A stretch of DNA of 64,000 bases from NCBI RefSeq assembly GCF_001905345.1, contig NZ_LFBV01000003.1, positions 612,985 to 676,984 on the forward strand. The letters run 5' to 3'. This stretch comes from Streptomyces uncialis. Its GTDB lineage: Bacteria > Actinomycetota > Actinomycetes > Streptomycetales > Streptomycetaceae. Of this stretch, positions 1-7,474 are shown piece after piece; positions within the stretch are counted from its first letter, which is position 1; the number at the start of each line of letters is the position of its first letter. Below the pieces are notes generated by a model, which saw nothing but the letters and a program-made list of their open reading frames with translations, was not told where the DNA came from and searched no databases. The position numbers were made by a program, and so were the translations under genes.

Positions 1-1661
1 TGGTTGATCCAGGCTCCGGCGGCGGTGTAGGCGCACAGGGCGTCGGCGAGGTCCAGCCGCTGTTCGGGCAGGAAGGGCCGCTCGATGTCGGTACCGGGGG
101 TGGTGCGGTTGACGGCGACATGTATCCCGGCGAGCGGGTCGGCGCTGGAGACGGGCCAGTCGCTGCCCGCGACGAGGGTGGTCCCGGCGGCGCGCAGCGC
201 GCCGAAGACATACTGCCGGGCGGCGCGTTCGGCGCCGAGGAAGGGGACGGTGAGTTCGGCCATCTGCTCGTCGTGGACGGCCCACAGGGGCTGCATGTTG
301 GCGGCGGTCCCCAGCCGCCGGAAGCGGGGTACGTCGTCGGGGTGGACGAGCTGGACGTGCGCCAGGTGATGCCGGTTGTCGCCGTGGTGGCCGGCGTTGT
401 GGGTGCGGGAGTCGTGGGTGCCGACGCTGTGCGGGTCGGCGCCGTGGGTGCGGGGGCCGTGCGGACCGGGGGTGTGCGGACCGGTCGCGATGGCCGGGGT
501 GCCTTGGTGGCGGGCGGTCATGGCGGCCTCGACCGCGTTCAGCGCCTCCCGCACGGCACGGTCGCCGATGGTGTGGAAGTGGACCTGGAACCCGGCGCCG
601 TCCAGGGCGGTGACGGCCCGGTCCAGTTCGGCGGGCGCGAGGTAGCTGTGGCCGCTGCCGGGGCCGTGGGCCGCGTCCGGTGCGGGCAGATAGGGGGTGA
701 GCAGCGCGGCGGTGAAGTTCTCGCAGACGCCGTCCTGCATCACCTTGACGGTGGTCGCGCGGAAGCGCCCGACATGGCCGCGTTCACGGCGTTCGACGAG
801 TTCGGCGAGCTGCTCGACGCCGCGTTCGCGGTCCCACCACAGGGCACCGGTCACCCGCCCGGTGAGCCGGCCCGATCCGGCGAGCGAGAGATAGGCGGCG
901 AGCGGGTCGGGGTAGCTGAGGTAGGCCCCGATCAGGGCGTCCTGCCAGCCGGTGACCCCGAGCGAATGCAGATGCCGCTGCCCTTCCAGGAGGGCCTGTT
1001 CGTACTCCTGGGCGGTGATCGGCGGCAGATGCCGGGCGACGAGGTCCGCCGCGCCTTCGTGGAGGGTGCCGGTGGGGGTGCCGTCGGAGGCGCGCTCGAT
1101 CCGGCCGTCGGCGGGGTCGGGGGTGCGGCGGTCGATCCCCGCGAGTTCGAGGGCGCGGGTGTTCACCCAGGCACCGTGCCGGTCCCGGTTGAGCAGGAAG
1201 ACGGGCCGGTCGGGGACGACCGCGTCCAGCGTCGCCCGGTCGGGGGTGCCGGACGGGAAGTGGTCCATGGACCAGCCGCCGCCCACCACCCAGGGCCGCC
1301 CGGGGTGCCGGGCGGCGTACTCCGCGACCAGCCGGGCGGACTCGGCGGGGCCGACGGCGCCGGGCAGATCGCAGCGGGCGCGTTCCAGGCCGCCGAAGAC
1401 GGGGTGGGCGTGCCCGTCCACGAAGCCGGGCACGACCATGCGTCCGGCCAGATCGACGATCTCGGTACGGGGGCCGGTGAGGGCGCGGGCCGCGGGAGCG
1501 CCGAGGGCGACGATCCGTCCGGCGCGCACGGCCAGGCCGTCGGTCCAGGAGCGGGCCGCGTCGGCGGTGAACACGGGGCCGCCGAGAAGGACGAGGTCGG
1601 CCCGATCCGCCGCGGACCGGGTGCCGCGGGCGGCGGGCGGCTGGGTGCGGGTGTCGGTCAT
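1..1661 (-). CDS. YtcJ-like amidohydrolase, C-terminus cut by window edge
   Basis: Translation of the minus strand from the ATG at 1661 gives an amidohydrolase of the Amidohydro_3 (YtcJ/imidazolonepropionase-like) type. Visible are the N-terminal beta-sandwich start (DLVLLGGPVFTADAARS), the metal-binding motif VPGFVDGHAHPVFGG near residues 74-88, a later HFHTIGDRAVREALN segment and SDWPVSSADPLAG near the cut end. Members hydrolyse C-N bonds of unknown small molecules using one or two metal ions in the cytoplasm. The gene is divergent from the TetR regulator to its right, with about 400 bases between them, so that regulator may control it. The large open frame on the opposite strand is an artefact of high GC. 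Substrate is not predictable. Confidence 0.88.
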   Translation of the reverse strand, partial: MTDTRTQPPAARGTRSAADRADLVLLGGPVFTADAARSWTDGLAVRAGRIVALGAPAARALTGPRTEIVDLAGRMVVPGFVDGHAHPVFGGLERARCDLPGAVGPAESARLVAEYAARHPGRPWVVGGGWSMDHFPSGTPDRATLDAVVPDRPVFLLNRDRHGAWVNTRALELAGIDRRTPDPADGRIERASDGTPTGTLHEGAADLVARHLPPITAQEYEQALLEGQRHLHSLGVTGWQDALIGAYLSYPDPLAAYLSLAGSGRLTGRVTGALWWDRERGVEQLAELVERRERGHVGRFRATTVKVMQDGVCENFTAALLTPYLPAPDAAHGPGSGHSYLAPAELDRAVTALDGAGFQVHFHTIGDRAVREALNAVEAAMTARHQGTPAIATGPHTPGPHGPRTHGADPHSVGTHDSRTHNAGHHGDNRHHLAHVQLVHPDDVPRFRRLGTAANMQPLWAVHDEQMAELTVPFLGAERAARQYVFGALRAAGTTLVAGSDWPVSSADPLAGIHVAVNRTTPGTDIERPFLPEQRLDLADALCAYTAAGAWIN

Positions 1662-1730
1662 TCGGATCGGCCTGTTCCGTGCGGAGGCGGGTGACGGGTC
1701 GGGGGGAGCTGTGTCCGGGGGTCCGGGTGG

Positions 1731-1754
1731 GGTGAGGTGAGGTGAGGTGAGGTG
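1731..1754. repeat. GGTGA tandem repeat
   Basis: Four perfect copies of GGTGA and a partial fifth lie 70 bases upstream of the amidohydrolase start, in the divergent intergenic region. It is a simple-sequence repeat; no function is evident. Confidence 0.85.
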
Positions 1755-1862
1755 GAGCGGTGTCCCGGGGGGGCGGGGAGGCCGGGGTTCGGTGCGGGCG
1801 CCAGGCGCGGGGTGGGCGCTGGGGTGGGCACGGGGTGGGCGCCGACACCGACGCCCACGGCG

Positions 1863-1902
1863 GGGTCACCGGGTCACCGGGTCACCGGGTCACCGGGTCA
1901 CC
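1863..1902. repeat. Five tandem copies of GGGTCACC
   Basis: Five exact 8-bp copies follow each other in the intergenic region between the amidohydrolase and TetR genes. Copy number could vary by slippage. No gene covers the stretch from 1662 to 2064; apart from this, the GGTGA repeat and the operator-like palindrome I see nothing else in it. Confidence 0.9.
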
Positions 1903-1965
1903 GGCCGGATTGTCCGGTGGGGCGATGGCTCCGAGGAAACACCTCGCGCCACCCTCTGTCAATGC

Positions 1966-1988
1966 CTTGGACTAAGCCTTTGTCCAGG
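1966..1988. promoter_or_regulatory. Imperfect palindrome, probable TetR operator
   Basis: Two 11-bp half-sites, CTTGGACTAAG and CTTTGTCCAGG, surround one central base and agree at 9 of 11 positions when one is reverse-complemented. The site lies between the divergent amidohydrolase and TetR genes, 77 bases before the chosen TetR start, as expected for an autoregulatory TetR operator. Binding is inferred. Confidence 0.55.
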
Positions 1989-2064
1989 GTGCGCTAGCAT
2001 GGCGGCTCCCTGTCTTTGCGAGGCAACCACCCCCCGTGACGCGGCGAAACGAGATGATGAACCG

Positions 2065-2772
2065 GTGACCACACCACCCGGCCGCACCGCCCCCACCGCA
2101 CGGCGTCCCCGGCTGCGCCGGGGCGCGCTCACCCCCGAACGCATCGTGGACGTGAGTCTGCGGCTCCTGGACGAGCACGGCACCGACGGCTTCACCATGC
2201 CGCGACTGGGCAAGGCGCTGGGCGCCGACCAGACCGCGGTCTACCGCCATTTCGCGGGCAAGGACGAGATCCTGCTCGCCGTCGCCGACCGGCTGCTGGA
2301 GGAGGCGCTGACCGGGTTCGAGGCGCACCCGCACTGGTCGGACACCCTCGCCGATGTGTGCCGCCGGGTGCGCGGCGCCTATCTGGCGCATCCTGCGGCG
2401 GCGGCGCTCTCCGGTCCGCGCACCACCCGGCGGCCCGCCGAGATGCGTGCGGCCGACACGGTGATCGGAGCGCTCGGCGACGCCGGGTTCGGGGCGGCCG
2501 AGGCGGCGCTGCTGTACCGGGTCGTGGCGGACTTCGCCCTGCTGTGGTCCGGCGGGGAGGCCGCGTTCCACAGCCTGGACGCCGAGACGAAGGCCCATGA
2601 GGCGGACGGCTGGGCCCGCGCGTACCGCGCGGCGGACCCGCGCGAGTACCCGCACATCCACCGGGTCCGCGACCCGCTGTTCGAGGTCGACTCGGCAGAT
2701 GTCTTCGAGACGGCACTGCGGCTGCTCCTCGACTCCATCGAGCAACGGGCCCCCCGACCCCCGCAGACCTGA
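2065..2772 (+). CDS. TetR/AcrR family transcriptional regulator
   Basis: A 235-residue protein with an N-terminal TetR helix-turn-helix (LTPERIVDVSLRLLDEHGTDGFTMPRLGKALGADQTAVYRHFAGKDEIL, about residues 20-70) and an all-helical ligand-binding C-terminal domain. It is expected to be a dimeric repressor released by a small ligand. I chose the GTG at 2065; an in-frame ATG at 1999 would add 22 residues and would put the start only 11 bases after the palindrome at 1966-1988. Neither start has a strong ribosome binding site. Divergence from the amidohydrolase gene suggests local control of it. Confidence 0.85.
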   Translation: MTTPPGRTAPTARRPRLRRGALTPERIVDVSLRLLDEHGTDGFTMPRLGKALGADQTAVYRHFAGKDEILLAVADRLLEEALTGFEAHPHWSDTLADVCRRVRGAYLAHPAAAALSGPRTTRRPAEMRAADTVIGALGDAGFGAAEAALLYRVVADFALLWSGGEAAFHSLDAETKAHEADGWARAYRAADPREYPHIHRVRDPLFEVDSADVFETALRLLLDSIEQRAPRPPQT

Positions 2773-2881
2773 CCCGCCCGGTCCGGGCCCCGCCCAGCCC
2801 AGGCCCGGGGGCCCGACCCGCACAGACCGGACCCCGCGGACCCGCCCCCGTACGGGCACGTCCACCCACCCGCACCGCATA

Positions 2882-2919
2882 CGACGGGCCGCCGTTCCCG
2901 AAGGAACGGCGGCCCGTCG
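2882..2919. terminator. Bidirectional terminator hairpin
   Basis: A perfect 17-bp stem with arm CGACGGGCCGCCGTTCC and a CGAA tetraloop lies between the convergent TetR and rpsN genes. It has no T-run, which is usual in this GC-rich group. Confidence 0.8.
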
Positions 2920-2933
2920 CGCTGTCCGGGTGG

Positions 2934-3239
2934 TCACCAGGACGACTTGGTGACCCCCGGGAGGAATCCGGCGTGCGCCTGCTCACGCATCCGGACCCGG
3001 GAGAGTCCGAACTTGCGCAGATGACCCCGGGGCCGGCCGTCCACGCTGTCGCGGTTGCGGACGCGGGTGGCGCTGGCGTCACGGGGCTGGCGCCGCAACT
3101 CCCCGAGGGCGGCCCGGCGCTCGGCGGCCGTGGACGACGGGCGGCGCACGATCTCCTTGAGCTCGGCCCGGCGCAGGGCGAACCGCTCGACGACCCGCTT
3201 GCGCTTCTCGTTCTGCGCGATCTTGCTCTTCTTCGCCAT
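2934..3239 (-). CDS. rpsN: 30S ribosomal protein S14, zinc-independent paralogue
   Basis: A 101-residue S14 beginning MAKKSKIAQNEKRK and ending in the conserved GLSRVRMREQAHAGFLPGVTKSSW-type tail. It contains no cysteine, so it is the C-minus form that replaces the zinc-binding S14 in the 30S subunit when zinc is scarce. The ATG overlaps the stop codon of rpmB by ATGA, giving a two-gene operon. Expression is probably repressed by Zur through the operator upstream of rpmB. The L33 gene often found between these two in related loci is absent here. Confidence 0.95.
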   Translation of the reverse strand: MAKKSKIAQNEKRKRVVERFALRRAELKEIVRRPSSTAAERRAALGELRRQPRDASATRVRNRDSVDGRPRGHLRKFGLSRVRMREQAHAGFLPGVTKSSW

Positions 3240-3475
3240 CAGAGCTTCACCCCCCGGGCCCGGATACGGACGACGGCGGCCTCGACGCCGATGAGGTCGA
3301 CGGTCTTGACCCCCTTGGCACTGAGGACGAGCCGCACATGACGGCCCTCGCTCGCCAGCCAGTACCGCTTGCGCTGGATGTTGGGGTCGAAGCGGCGCGA
3401 GGTACGCCGGTGCGAGTGGGAGATGCGGTTGCCGAAGCCGGGCCGGGCGCCGGTCAGTTGGCAATGGGCGGACAC
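3239..3475 (-). CDS. rpmB: 50S ribosomal protein L28, second paralogue
   Basis: A 78-residue L28 with MSAHCQLTGARPGFGN at the start and SHSHRRTSRRFDPNIQRKRYW in the middle. The GTG start is supported by an AGGAG seven bases upstream. It has one cysteine (residue 5) instead of the paired CxxC zinc ligands, so it should be a low-zinc version. It is first in the rpmB-rpsN operon and reads away from the Zur-like operator, with the L31 and COG0523 genes on the other side. Confidence 0.95.
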   Translation of the reverse strand: MSAHCQLTGARPGFGNRISHSHRRTSRRFDPNIQRKRYWLASEGRHVRLVLSAKGVKTVDLIGVEAAVVRIRARGVKL

Positions 3476-3515
3476 AGATGCTCCTGCCTCTCGGGGGACG
3501 GGGACAGCTCCCTTT

Positions 3516-3536
3516 TGAAAATGGAAACCATTCCCA
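3516..3536. promoter_or_regulatory. Zur-type operator
   Basis: An AT-rich interrupted palindrome, TGAAAATGG-AAA-CCATTCCCA, stands out from GC-rich surroundings between the divergent rpmB-rpsN and rpmE2 genes. Its form matches the Zur box of streptomycetes as I remember it. All genes around it encode zinc-free ribosomal proteins or a COG0523 protein, which are classic Zur targets. The rest of the 3537-3809 gap has no convincing gene. Confidence 0.75.
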
Positions 3537-3809
3537 TATAGTAGGGGCTCACGGCCCGCCCGAGCACCACCGAGCACGACCGAGCACGACCGGGCACCAC
3601 GAAGCACCGTCGAAGGCGCCGTCGGACGCGCCCGGAAGACACCGGCCCCGGCATGGCGGTCAGGCCACCGCCCGTGTCGGGACCACCCCGCCGCCGGGCG
3701 CGCGCCTGGCAGCCCGGCCAGACCCGTCAGGCCCGGAGCGGACACCCCGCCCGCTCCTCCCGATCCCCTCCCCGACCCCAGACCCCCGACCCCTCCGAAG
3801 GACCCCGCG

Positions 3810-4067
3810 ATGCAGCAAGGAATCCATCCCGCGTACGGCCCCGTCGTCTTCCGCGACAAGGCGGCGGGGTACGCCTTCCTCACCCGCTCCACCATGACCA
3901 GCGACAAGACCGTGACTTGGGAGGACGGCGCCACCTACCCCGTCGTCGACGTCGAGATCTCCGCCGCGAGCCACCCCTTCTACACAGGCACCGCCCGCGT
4001 CCTGGACACCGCGGGACGCGTCGAGCGGTTCGAGCGCCGCTACGCCCGGCGCGGGACGGCGAACTGA
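3810..4067 (+). CDS. rpmE2: 50S ribosomal protein L31, type B (zinc-independent)
   Basis: An 85-residue type B L31: MQQGIHPAYGPVVFRD at the start and HPFYTGTARVLDTAGRVERFERRYARR near the end. It lacks all cysteines of the zinc-binding form. A GAAGGA lies just upstream of the ATG. Its stop codon overlaps the start of the COG0523 gene (TGATG), so the two are co-translated. Exchange of L31 forms releases zinc from ribosomes when zinc is limiting. Confidence 0.96.
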   Translation: MQQGIHPAYGPVVFRDKAAGYAFLTRSTMTSDKTVTWEDGATYPVVDVEISAASHPFYTGTARVLDTAGRVERFERRYARRGTAN

Positions 4068-5221
4068 TGGAGGACAGGAACAGGCTGCCCGTCGTCATCA
4101 TCGGCGGACTCCACACGGATGCCCGCAAGGAGGTCGTCGACGGTCTCCTGCGGCGAGTCCCGGGCAGCGTCGCTCTCCACCACGACATGGCCACGGCGTA
4201 CGACGGCACCGTGCGGCGCAGCGTCCGGGACGCCTCCGGCGAGCTGTCCCGGGGCGAGGCCCCGCTCGTCAACGACTGCGCGTGCTGCGCGCTGCGCGAG
4301 GATCTCGTCCCCGAGCTCCGCGCACTGGCCACCGGCGGTACGACCCGGCTCGCGATCGTCGAGCTCTGGGACTCGGTCGAGCCCCGGGCGATGGCCGAGG
4401 TCGTCGTCGCGCACGGTGGCGACGAGCTGCGGCTCACCAATGTGGTGACCGCGGTCGACCCCGCGCTCGTCCTCGCGTACCTCGCCGACGGGGACGATCT
4501 CGCGGATGTCGGCCGCGCCTCCGCCCCCACCGACCAGCGCACCGTCGGGGACACCTGGGCCCGGCAGCTGGAGTACGCGCCCGTCCTCGCGCTCGTCGGC
4601 GGTGAGAGCGCCGACGACGAGGACCACGCGCTGCTCGCCCAGCTCCACCCCACCGCGCGGCGGGTGCCCGCCGGGTCGGAGGAACTCGTCCGGCTGGCCT
4701 TCGCCGGTTTCGACGTGGAGAGCGCCGCCGCGGCCCAGCATCCCGCCTGCGCCCTGCTCCCCCAGGAGGCGGACGAGGCGGGTGTCGCCACCTTCGTCTG
4801 GCACCGGCGCCGTCCCTTCCACCCGGAGCGGCTGTACCTGGCGCTGGAGGACCTGTGCTGCGCGGCGGCGCGCAGCCGCGGCCGATTCTGGCTCGCCGAC
4901 CGGCCCGACACCCTGCTGGCCTGGGACGCCGCCGGGGGCGCCCTGTGCGTGGAGAACGCCGGTCCGTGGCTGGCCTCCCTGCCGGACGCCGCCTGGGAGA
5001 TGGTGTCCCCGACCCGGCGCGCCGCCGCGGCGCTCGACTGGCACCCCGAGCACGGCGACTGCTGCCAGCACCTGGTCTTCACCTCGCCCGGCCTCGACCG
5101 GGACGGTCTGGAGCGGCTGCTGGACTCATGCCTGCTCACGGACGACGAGTACGCGGCGGGTCCCGACTCGTGGAAGCACCTGCCGCCCGCGTTCGACACC
5201 CTCCTCGACCCCGTCCCCTGA
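4067..5221 (+). CDS. COG0523 CobW/YciC-like protein with degenerate Walker A
   Basis: A 384-residue protein with the COG0523 layout: N-terminal nucleotide-binding-like domain, the metal-binding CxCC motif (NDCACCALREDL, about residues 67-78) and a CobW C-terminal domain (FVWHRRRPFHPERL onward). COG0523 GTPases deliver metals, often zinc, and are commonly Zur-regulated. The usual P-loop GxxxxGK[S/T] is not seen: the corresponding segment reads IIGGLHTDARKEVVDGLL, with no GK[S/T]. Either the subfamily binds GTP differently or it no longer hydrolyses it. It sits in the zinc-starvation operon right after L31. Confidence 0.88.
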   Translation: MEDRNRLPVVIIGGLHTDARKEVVDGLLRRVPGSVALHHDMATAYDGTVRRSVRDASGELSRGEAPLVNDCACCALREDLVPELRALATGGTTRLAIVELWDSVEPRAMAEVVVAHGGDELRLTNVVTAVDPALVLAYLADGDDLADVGRASAPTDQRTVGDTWARQLEYAPVLALVGGESADDEDHALLAQLHPTARRVPAGSEELVRLAFAGFDVESAAAAQHPACALLPQEADEAGVATFVWHRRRPFHPERLYLALEDLCCAAARSRGRFWLADRPDTLLAWDAAGGALCVENAGPWLASLPDAAWEMVSPTRRAAAALDWHPEHGDCCQHLVFTSPGLDRDGLERLLDSCLLTDDEYAAGPDSWKHLPPAFDTLLDPVP

Positions 5222-5323
5222 CCGCGGTCCGTTGATCGCGCCCCCCTGACCCGCAGTTCGCAGCTCCCGTAGGAACGACCCGCCGGACCAGCCGGTCGGC
5301 AGGCAGGCAGAAGGAAGGCACCC

Positions 5324-5560
5324 ATGGCCCGTCGCCAGGACCCCCGCGCACCGCGCGCGCCGCGACCCAACCCGCTCGACGCGGCGGGGATCACGTACAT
5401 CGACTACAAGGACACCGATCTGCTGCGGAGGTTCATCTCCGACCGGGGCAAGATCCGCAGCCGGCGGGTCACCCGGGTGACCGCCCAGCAGCAGCGGCAG
5501 CTCGCCGCGGCGATCAAGAACGCACGGGAGATGGCGCTCCTACCCTACTCCGGCAAGTAG
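5324..5560 (+). CDS. rpsR: 30S ribosomal protein S18, zinc-independent paralogue
   Basis: A 78-residue S18 with the family core ITYIDYKDTDLLRRFISDRGKI and RVTAQQQRQLAAAIKNAREMALLPY. It has no cysteine and so cannot bind zinc as the housekeeping S18 form can. It has an AAGGAAGG ribosome binding site and lies 102 bases after the COG0523 gene, probably in the same Zur-controlled unit, followed by L32. Confidence 0.95.
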   Translation: MARRQDPRAPRAPRPNPLDAAGITYIDYKDTDLLRRFISDRGKIRSRRVTRVTAQQQRQLAAAIKNAREMALLPYSGK

Positions 5561-5601
5561 TCCCCACCGAAAGACTTGTGACGGCAGTCCAGGAGGACCC
5601 C

Positions 5602-5775
5602 ATGGCAGTTCCGAAGCGGAAGATGTCCCGCAGCAACACCCGCCACCGCCGCGCCCAGTGGAAGGCCACGACTCCTCAACTGGTCCCGGTCACCGTCGAG
5701 GGGGCCGTGCATCAAGTGCCGCAGCGGCTGGTGAAGGCGTACGAGCGCGGCCTGTTGCGTCCCGGGGACGTGTGA
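5602..5775 (+). CDS. rpmF: 50S ribosomal protein L32, zinc-independent paralogue
   Basis: A 57-residue L32 beginning MAVPKRKMSRSNTRHRRAQWK. The four zinc-binding cysteines of standard L32 are missing. I chose the ATG at 5602 because AGGAGG sits six bases upstream and because the family always starts MAVPKRK; an upstream in-frame GTG would only add a non-conserved leader. It is the last gene of the zinc-starvation set and is followed by a strong terminator hairpin. Confidence 0.95.
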   Translation: MAVPKRKMSRSNTRHRRAQWKATTPQLVPVTVEGAVHQVPQRLVKAYERGLLRPGDV

Positions 5776-5806
5776 GAGCCGCCCTGCACGCCCGCCGGTG
5801 AGGACC

Positions 5807-5849
5807 CCGGGCCGGACGGTGGTCGCAGCCACGGCACCGTCCGGCCCGG
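5807..5849 (+). terminator. Terminator after rpmF
   Basis: A perfect 15-bp stem, CCGGGCCGGACGGTG paired with its complement across a 13-base loop, starts 31 bases after the rpmF stop codon. Confidence 0.8.
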
Positions 5850-6020
5850 CCCCCCACCTGGGGGAACGACGCTGGAGCACCTGCCCGGCATACGGACAAC
5901 GGTCGGAATAACCTCCAGGACAAGGGAGTTGGAGCGGCGAACCCACCGACCACCCTGGTCCGGGATCGGGCGCCGCGGTCCCCCCGGCGGCCCTGGCCGG
6001 GGTCCGAGACCGGAGCAGAC

Positions 6021-6644
6021 ATGACCACCGAAACGGACCGTGGCACGACCCGCTCGTTCCTCTTCGTCCTCGGCAGTTCCCGCGCCGACGGCAACTCCGA
6101 GATCCTCGCCAGAACCGCCGCCGCGCAGTTGCCCGCCGACATCCCGCAGCACTGGGTGGACCTGAACCGGACCCCGCTGCCCGACTTCGAGGACGACCGG
6201 CACGACACCGGCACCTGGCCGAGCGGGGAGAACGAGGAGGAGCTGCGCCGGGTCACCACGGAGGCGACCGACATCGTCATCGTCTCCCCCCTGTACTGGT
6301 ACAACGTGTCCGCGCAGACCAAGCGGTATCTGGACTACTGGTCGGGCTGGCTGTCACTGCCCGGGGCGCGGTTCAAGGAACGGATGGCGGGGCGCACCCT
6401 GTGGGGTGTCACGGTCATGGCCGATGACGAGGAGGTCGTCGCGGACGGGCTGGTGACGACCCTTCACCACACCGCCGCGTACATGCGGATGGGGTTCGGC
6501 GGGGTGCTGCTCGGCAACGGCTCCCGGCCCGGACAGATACGGGACGACGAGCGGGCCATGCTGCGCGCCAAGACGTTCTTCCAGAGCGCGACACCGCCCG
6601 CCCTCTTCCCCTACGAGGAGGGGACGGCCGCCGAGGAGTCATGA
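6021..6644 (+). CDS. NAD(P)H-dependent flavin oxidoreductase (flavodoxin-like fold)
   Basis: A 207-residue NADPH-dependent FMN reductase-like protein. The FMN phosphate-binding loop is visible as VLGSSRADGNSEIL (about residues 15-28), and SPLYWYNVSAQTKRYLDYW (about 95-113) matches the flavin-contact segment of this family. Such enzymes reduce quinones, nitro compounds or free flavin in the cytoplasm. It is monocistronic, between the rpmF terminator and a convergent FBP-domain gene. Its substrate is unknown. Confidence 0.85.
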   Translation: MTTETDRGTTRSFLFVLGSSRADGNSEILARTAAAQLPADIPQHWVDLNRTPLPDFEDDRHDTGTWPSGENEEELRRVTTEATDIVIVSPLYWYNVSAQTKRYLDYWSGWLSLPGARFKERMAGRTLWGVTVMADDEEVVADGLVTTLHHTAAYMRMGFGGVLLGNGSRPGQIRDDERAMLRAKTFFQSATPPALFPYEEGTAAEES

Positions 6645-6687
6645 CGCACTCCCCCGCCGGGCCCGGGAGGGGCCGCGCAAAGGGTGT

Positions 6688-7191
6688 TCAGCTCGCGGTG
6701 ACCTTGGCCAGGAAGGCATCCAGGTTGCCCGACATCCGCGCGACGCGCTCCTCCAGGGTCAGCGACTCCTCGTAGAAGCCGGACCGCAGCTTGGGCTGCC
6801 GCTTGCCGCGCAGATACAGGGAGCACGCGAGGTCCGCGCAGAGATACACACCCGCCGTGTTGCCCTCACGGCCCCGGGCGCCCGCCAGCGGGGCCGCGAG
6901 CAGGGCGACCCCCGACGAGGCGTGGGCGGTGAGGCAGATCTGGCACAGGCTGGACCGCACCGCGCTGGTGCGGCGCACGGAGGGCACCCGCAACGAGATG
7001 CCGAGCGGCCCGCCGGGACGCGGCAGTACGAGGTGGGCCCGCAGCGGGGCCCCGGGATCGACCCATCCCAGGAAGTCCAGTTCCGCCCAGGGGAGGTCGG
7101 CGAAGTCGAGCGGCAGCTTCAGCCGCGCGGCCTCCCCCTTGGTGCAGTTCACGAAGGACGAGCGGATCTGTTTCTCGGTGAGCGGTTCCAC
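6688..7191 (-). CDS. FBP domain protein (elongation factor G-binding protein-like)
   Basis: A 167-residue protein starting MEPLTEKQIRSSFVNCTKGEA and containing a C-terminal treble-clef zinc finger (SLCQICLTAHASS and YLCADLACSLYLRGK, two Cys pairs). This matches FBP-domain proteins related to FusB/EF-G-binding factors, which bind EF-G and can rescue it from fusidic acid. I chose the GTG at 7191 because the family begins at this point; the frame stays open upstream through a GC-rich 15-bp repeat but that extension looks untranslated. Resistance activity is not implied by the sequence. Confidence 0.8.
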   Translation of the reverse strand: MEPLTEKQIRSSFVNCTKGEAARLKLPLDFADLPWAELDFLGWVDPGAPLRAHLVLPRPGGPLGISLRVPSVRRTSAVRSSLCQICLTAHASSGVALLAAPLAGARGREGNTAGVYLCADLACSLYLRGKRQPKLRSGFYEESLTLEERVARMSGNLDAFLAKVTAS

Positions 7192-7240
7192 GGGCGCCGA
7201 CCCTACGCCCCGGGCCCCGCGGCCCGCACCCGCATTTCCG

Positions 7241-7315
7241 CCCGGCCCACCCACGCCCGGCCCACCCACGTCCAGCCCGCCCACGCCCGGCCCGCCCACG
7301 CCCGGCCCGCCGACC
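7241..7315. repeat. Five 15-bp tandem repeats
   Basis: Five near-identical copies of CCCGGCCCACCCACG lie just upstream of the FBP-domain gene. If read in the FBP frame they would encode GVGGP-like repeats, but I place them in the untranslated region. The rest of the 7192-7474 gap between these divergent genes has no clear feature. Confidence 0.85.
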
Positions 7316-7474
7316 AGGACGTACGGCCACGGGCTCTCACCGCCGCCCCGCGCCGGACGCCCTGGGCGGGTCGGCCACCGCCCCGCACCGGACGACCCCG
7401 GACACCTCACCGCCCCGCGCCCCCGGCCATGTCGGTGCCGCCACCGGGTTCCGTGATCGGCGACACTGCGCGAT

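Noticed and set aside
120..1694. Long plus-strand open frame of 524 codons
   Set aside because: It is antisense to the amidohydrolase, is Val/Gly-rich with no family features, and arises from the GC-rich third positions of the real gene.
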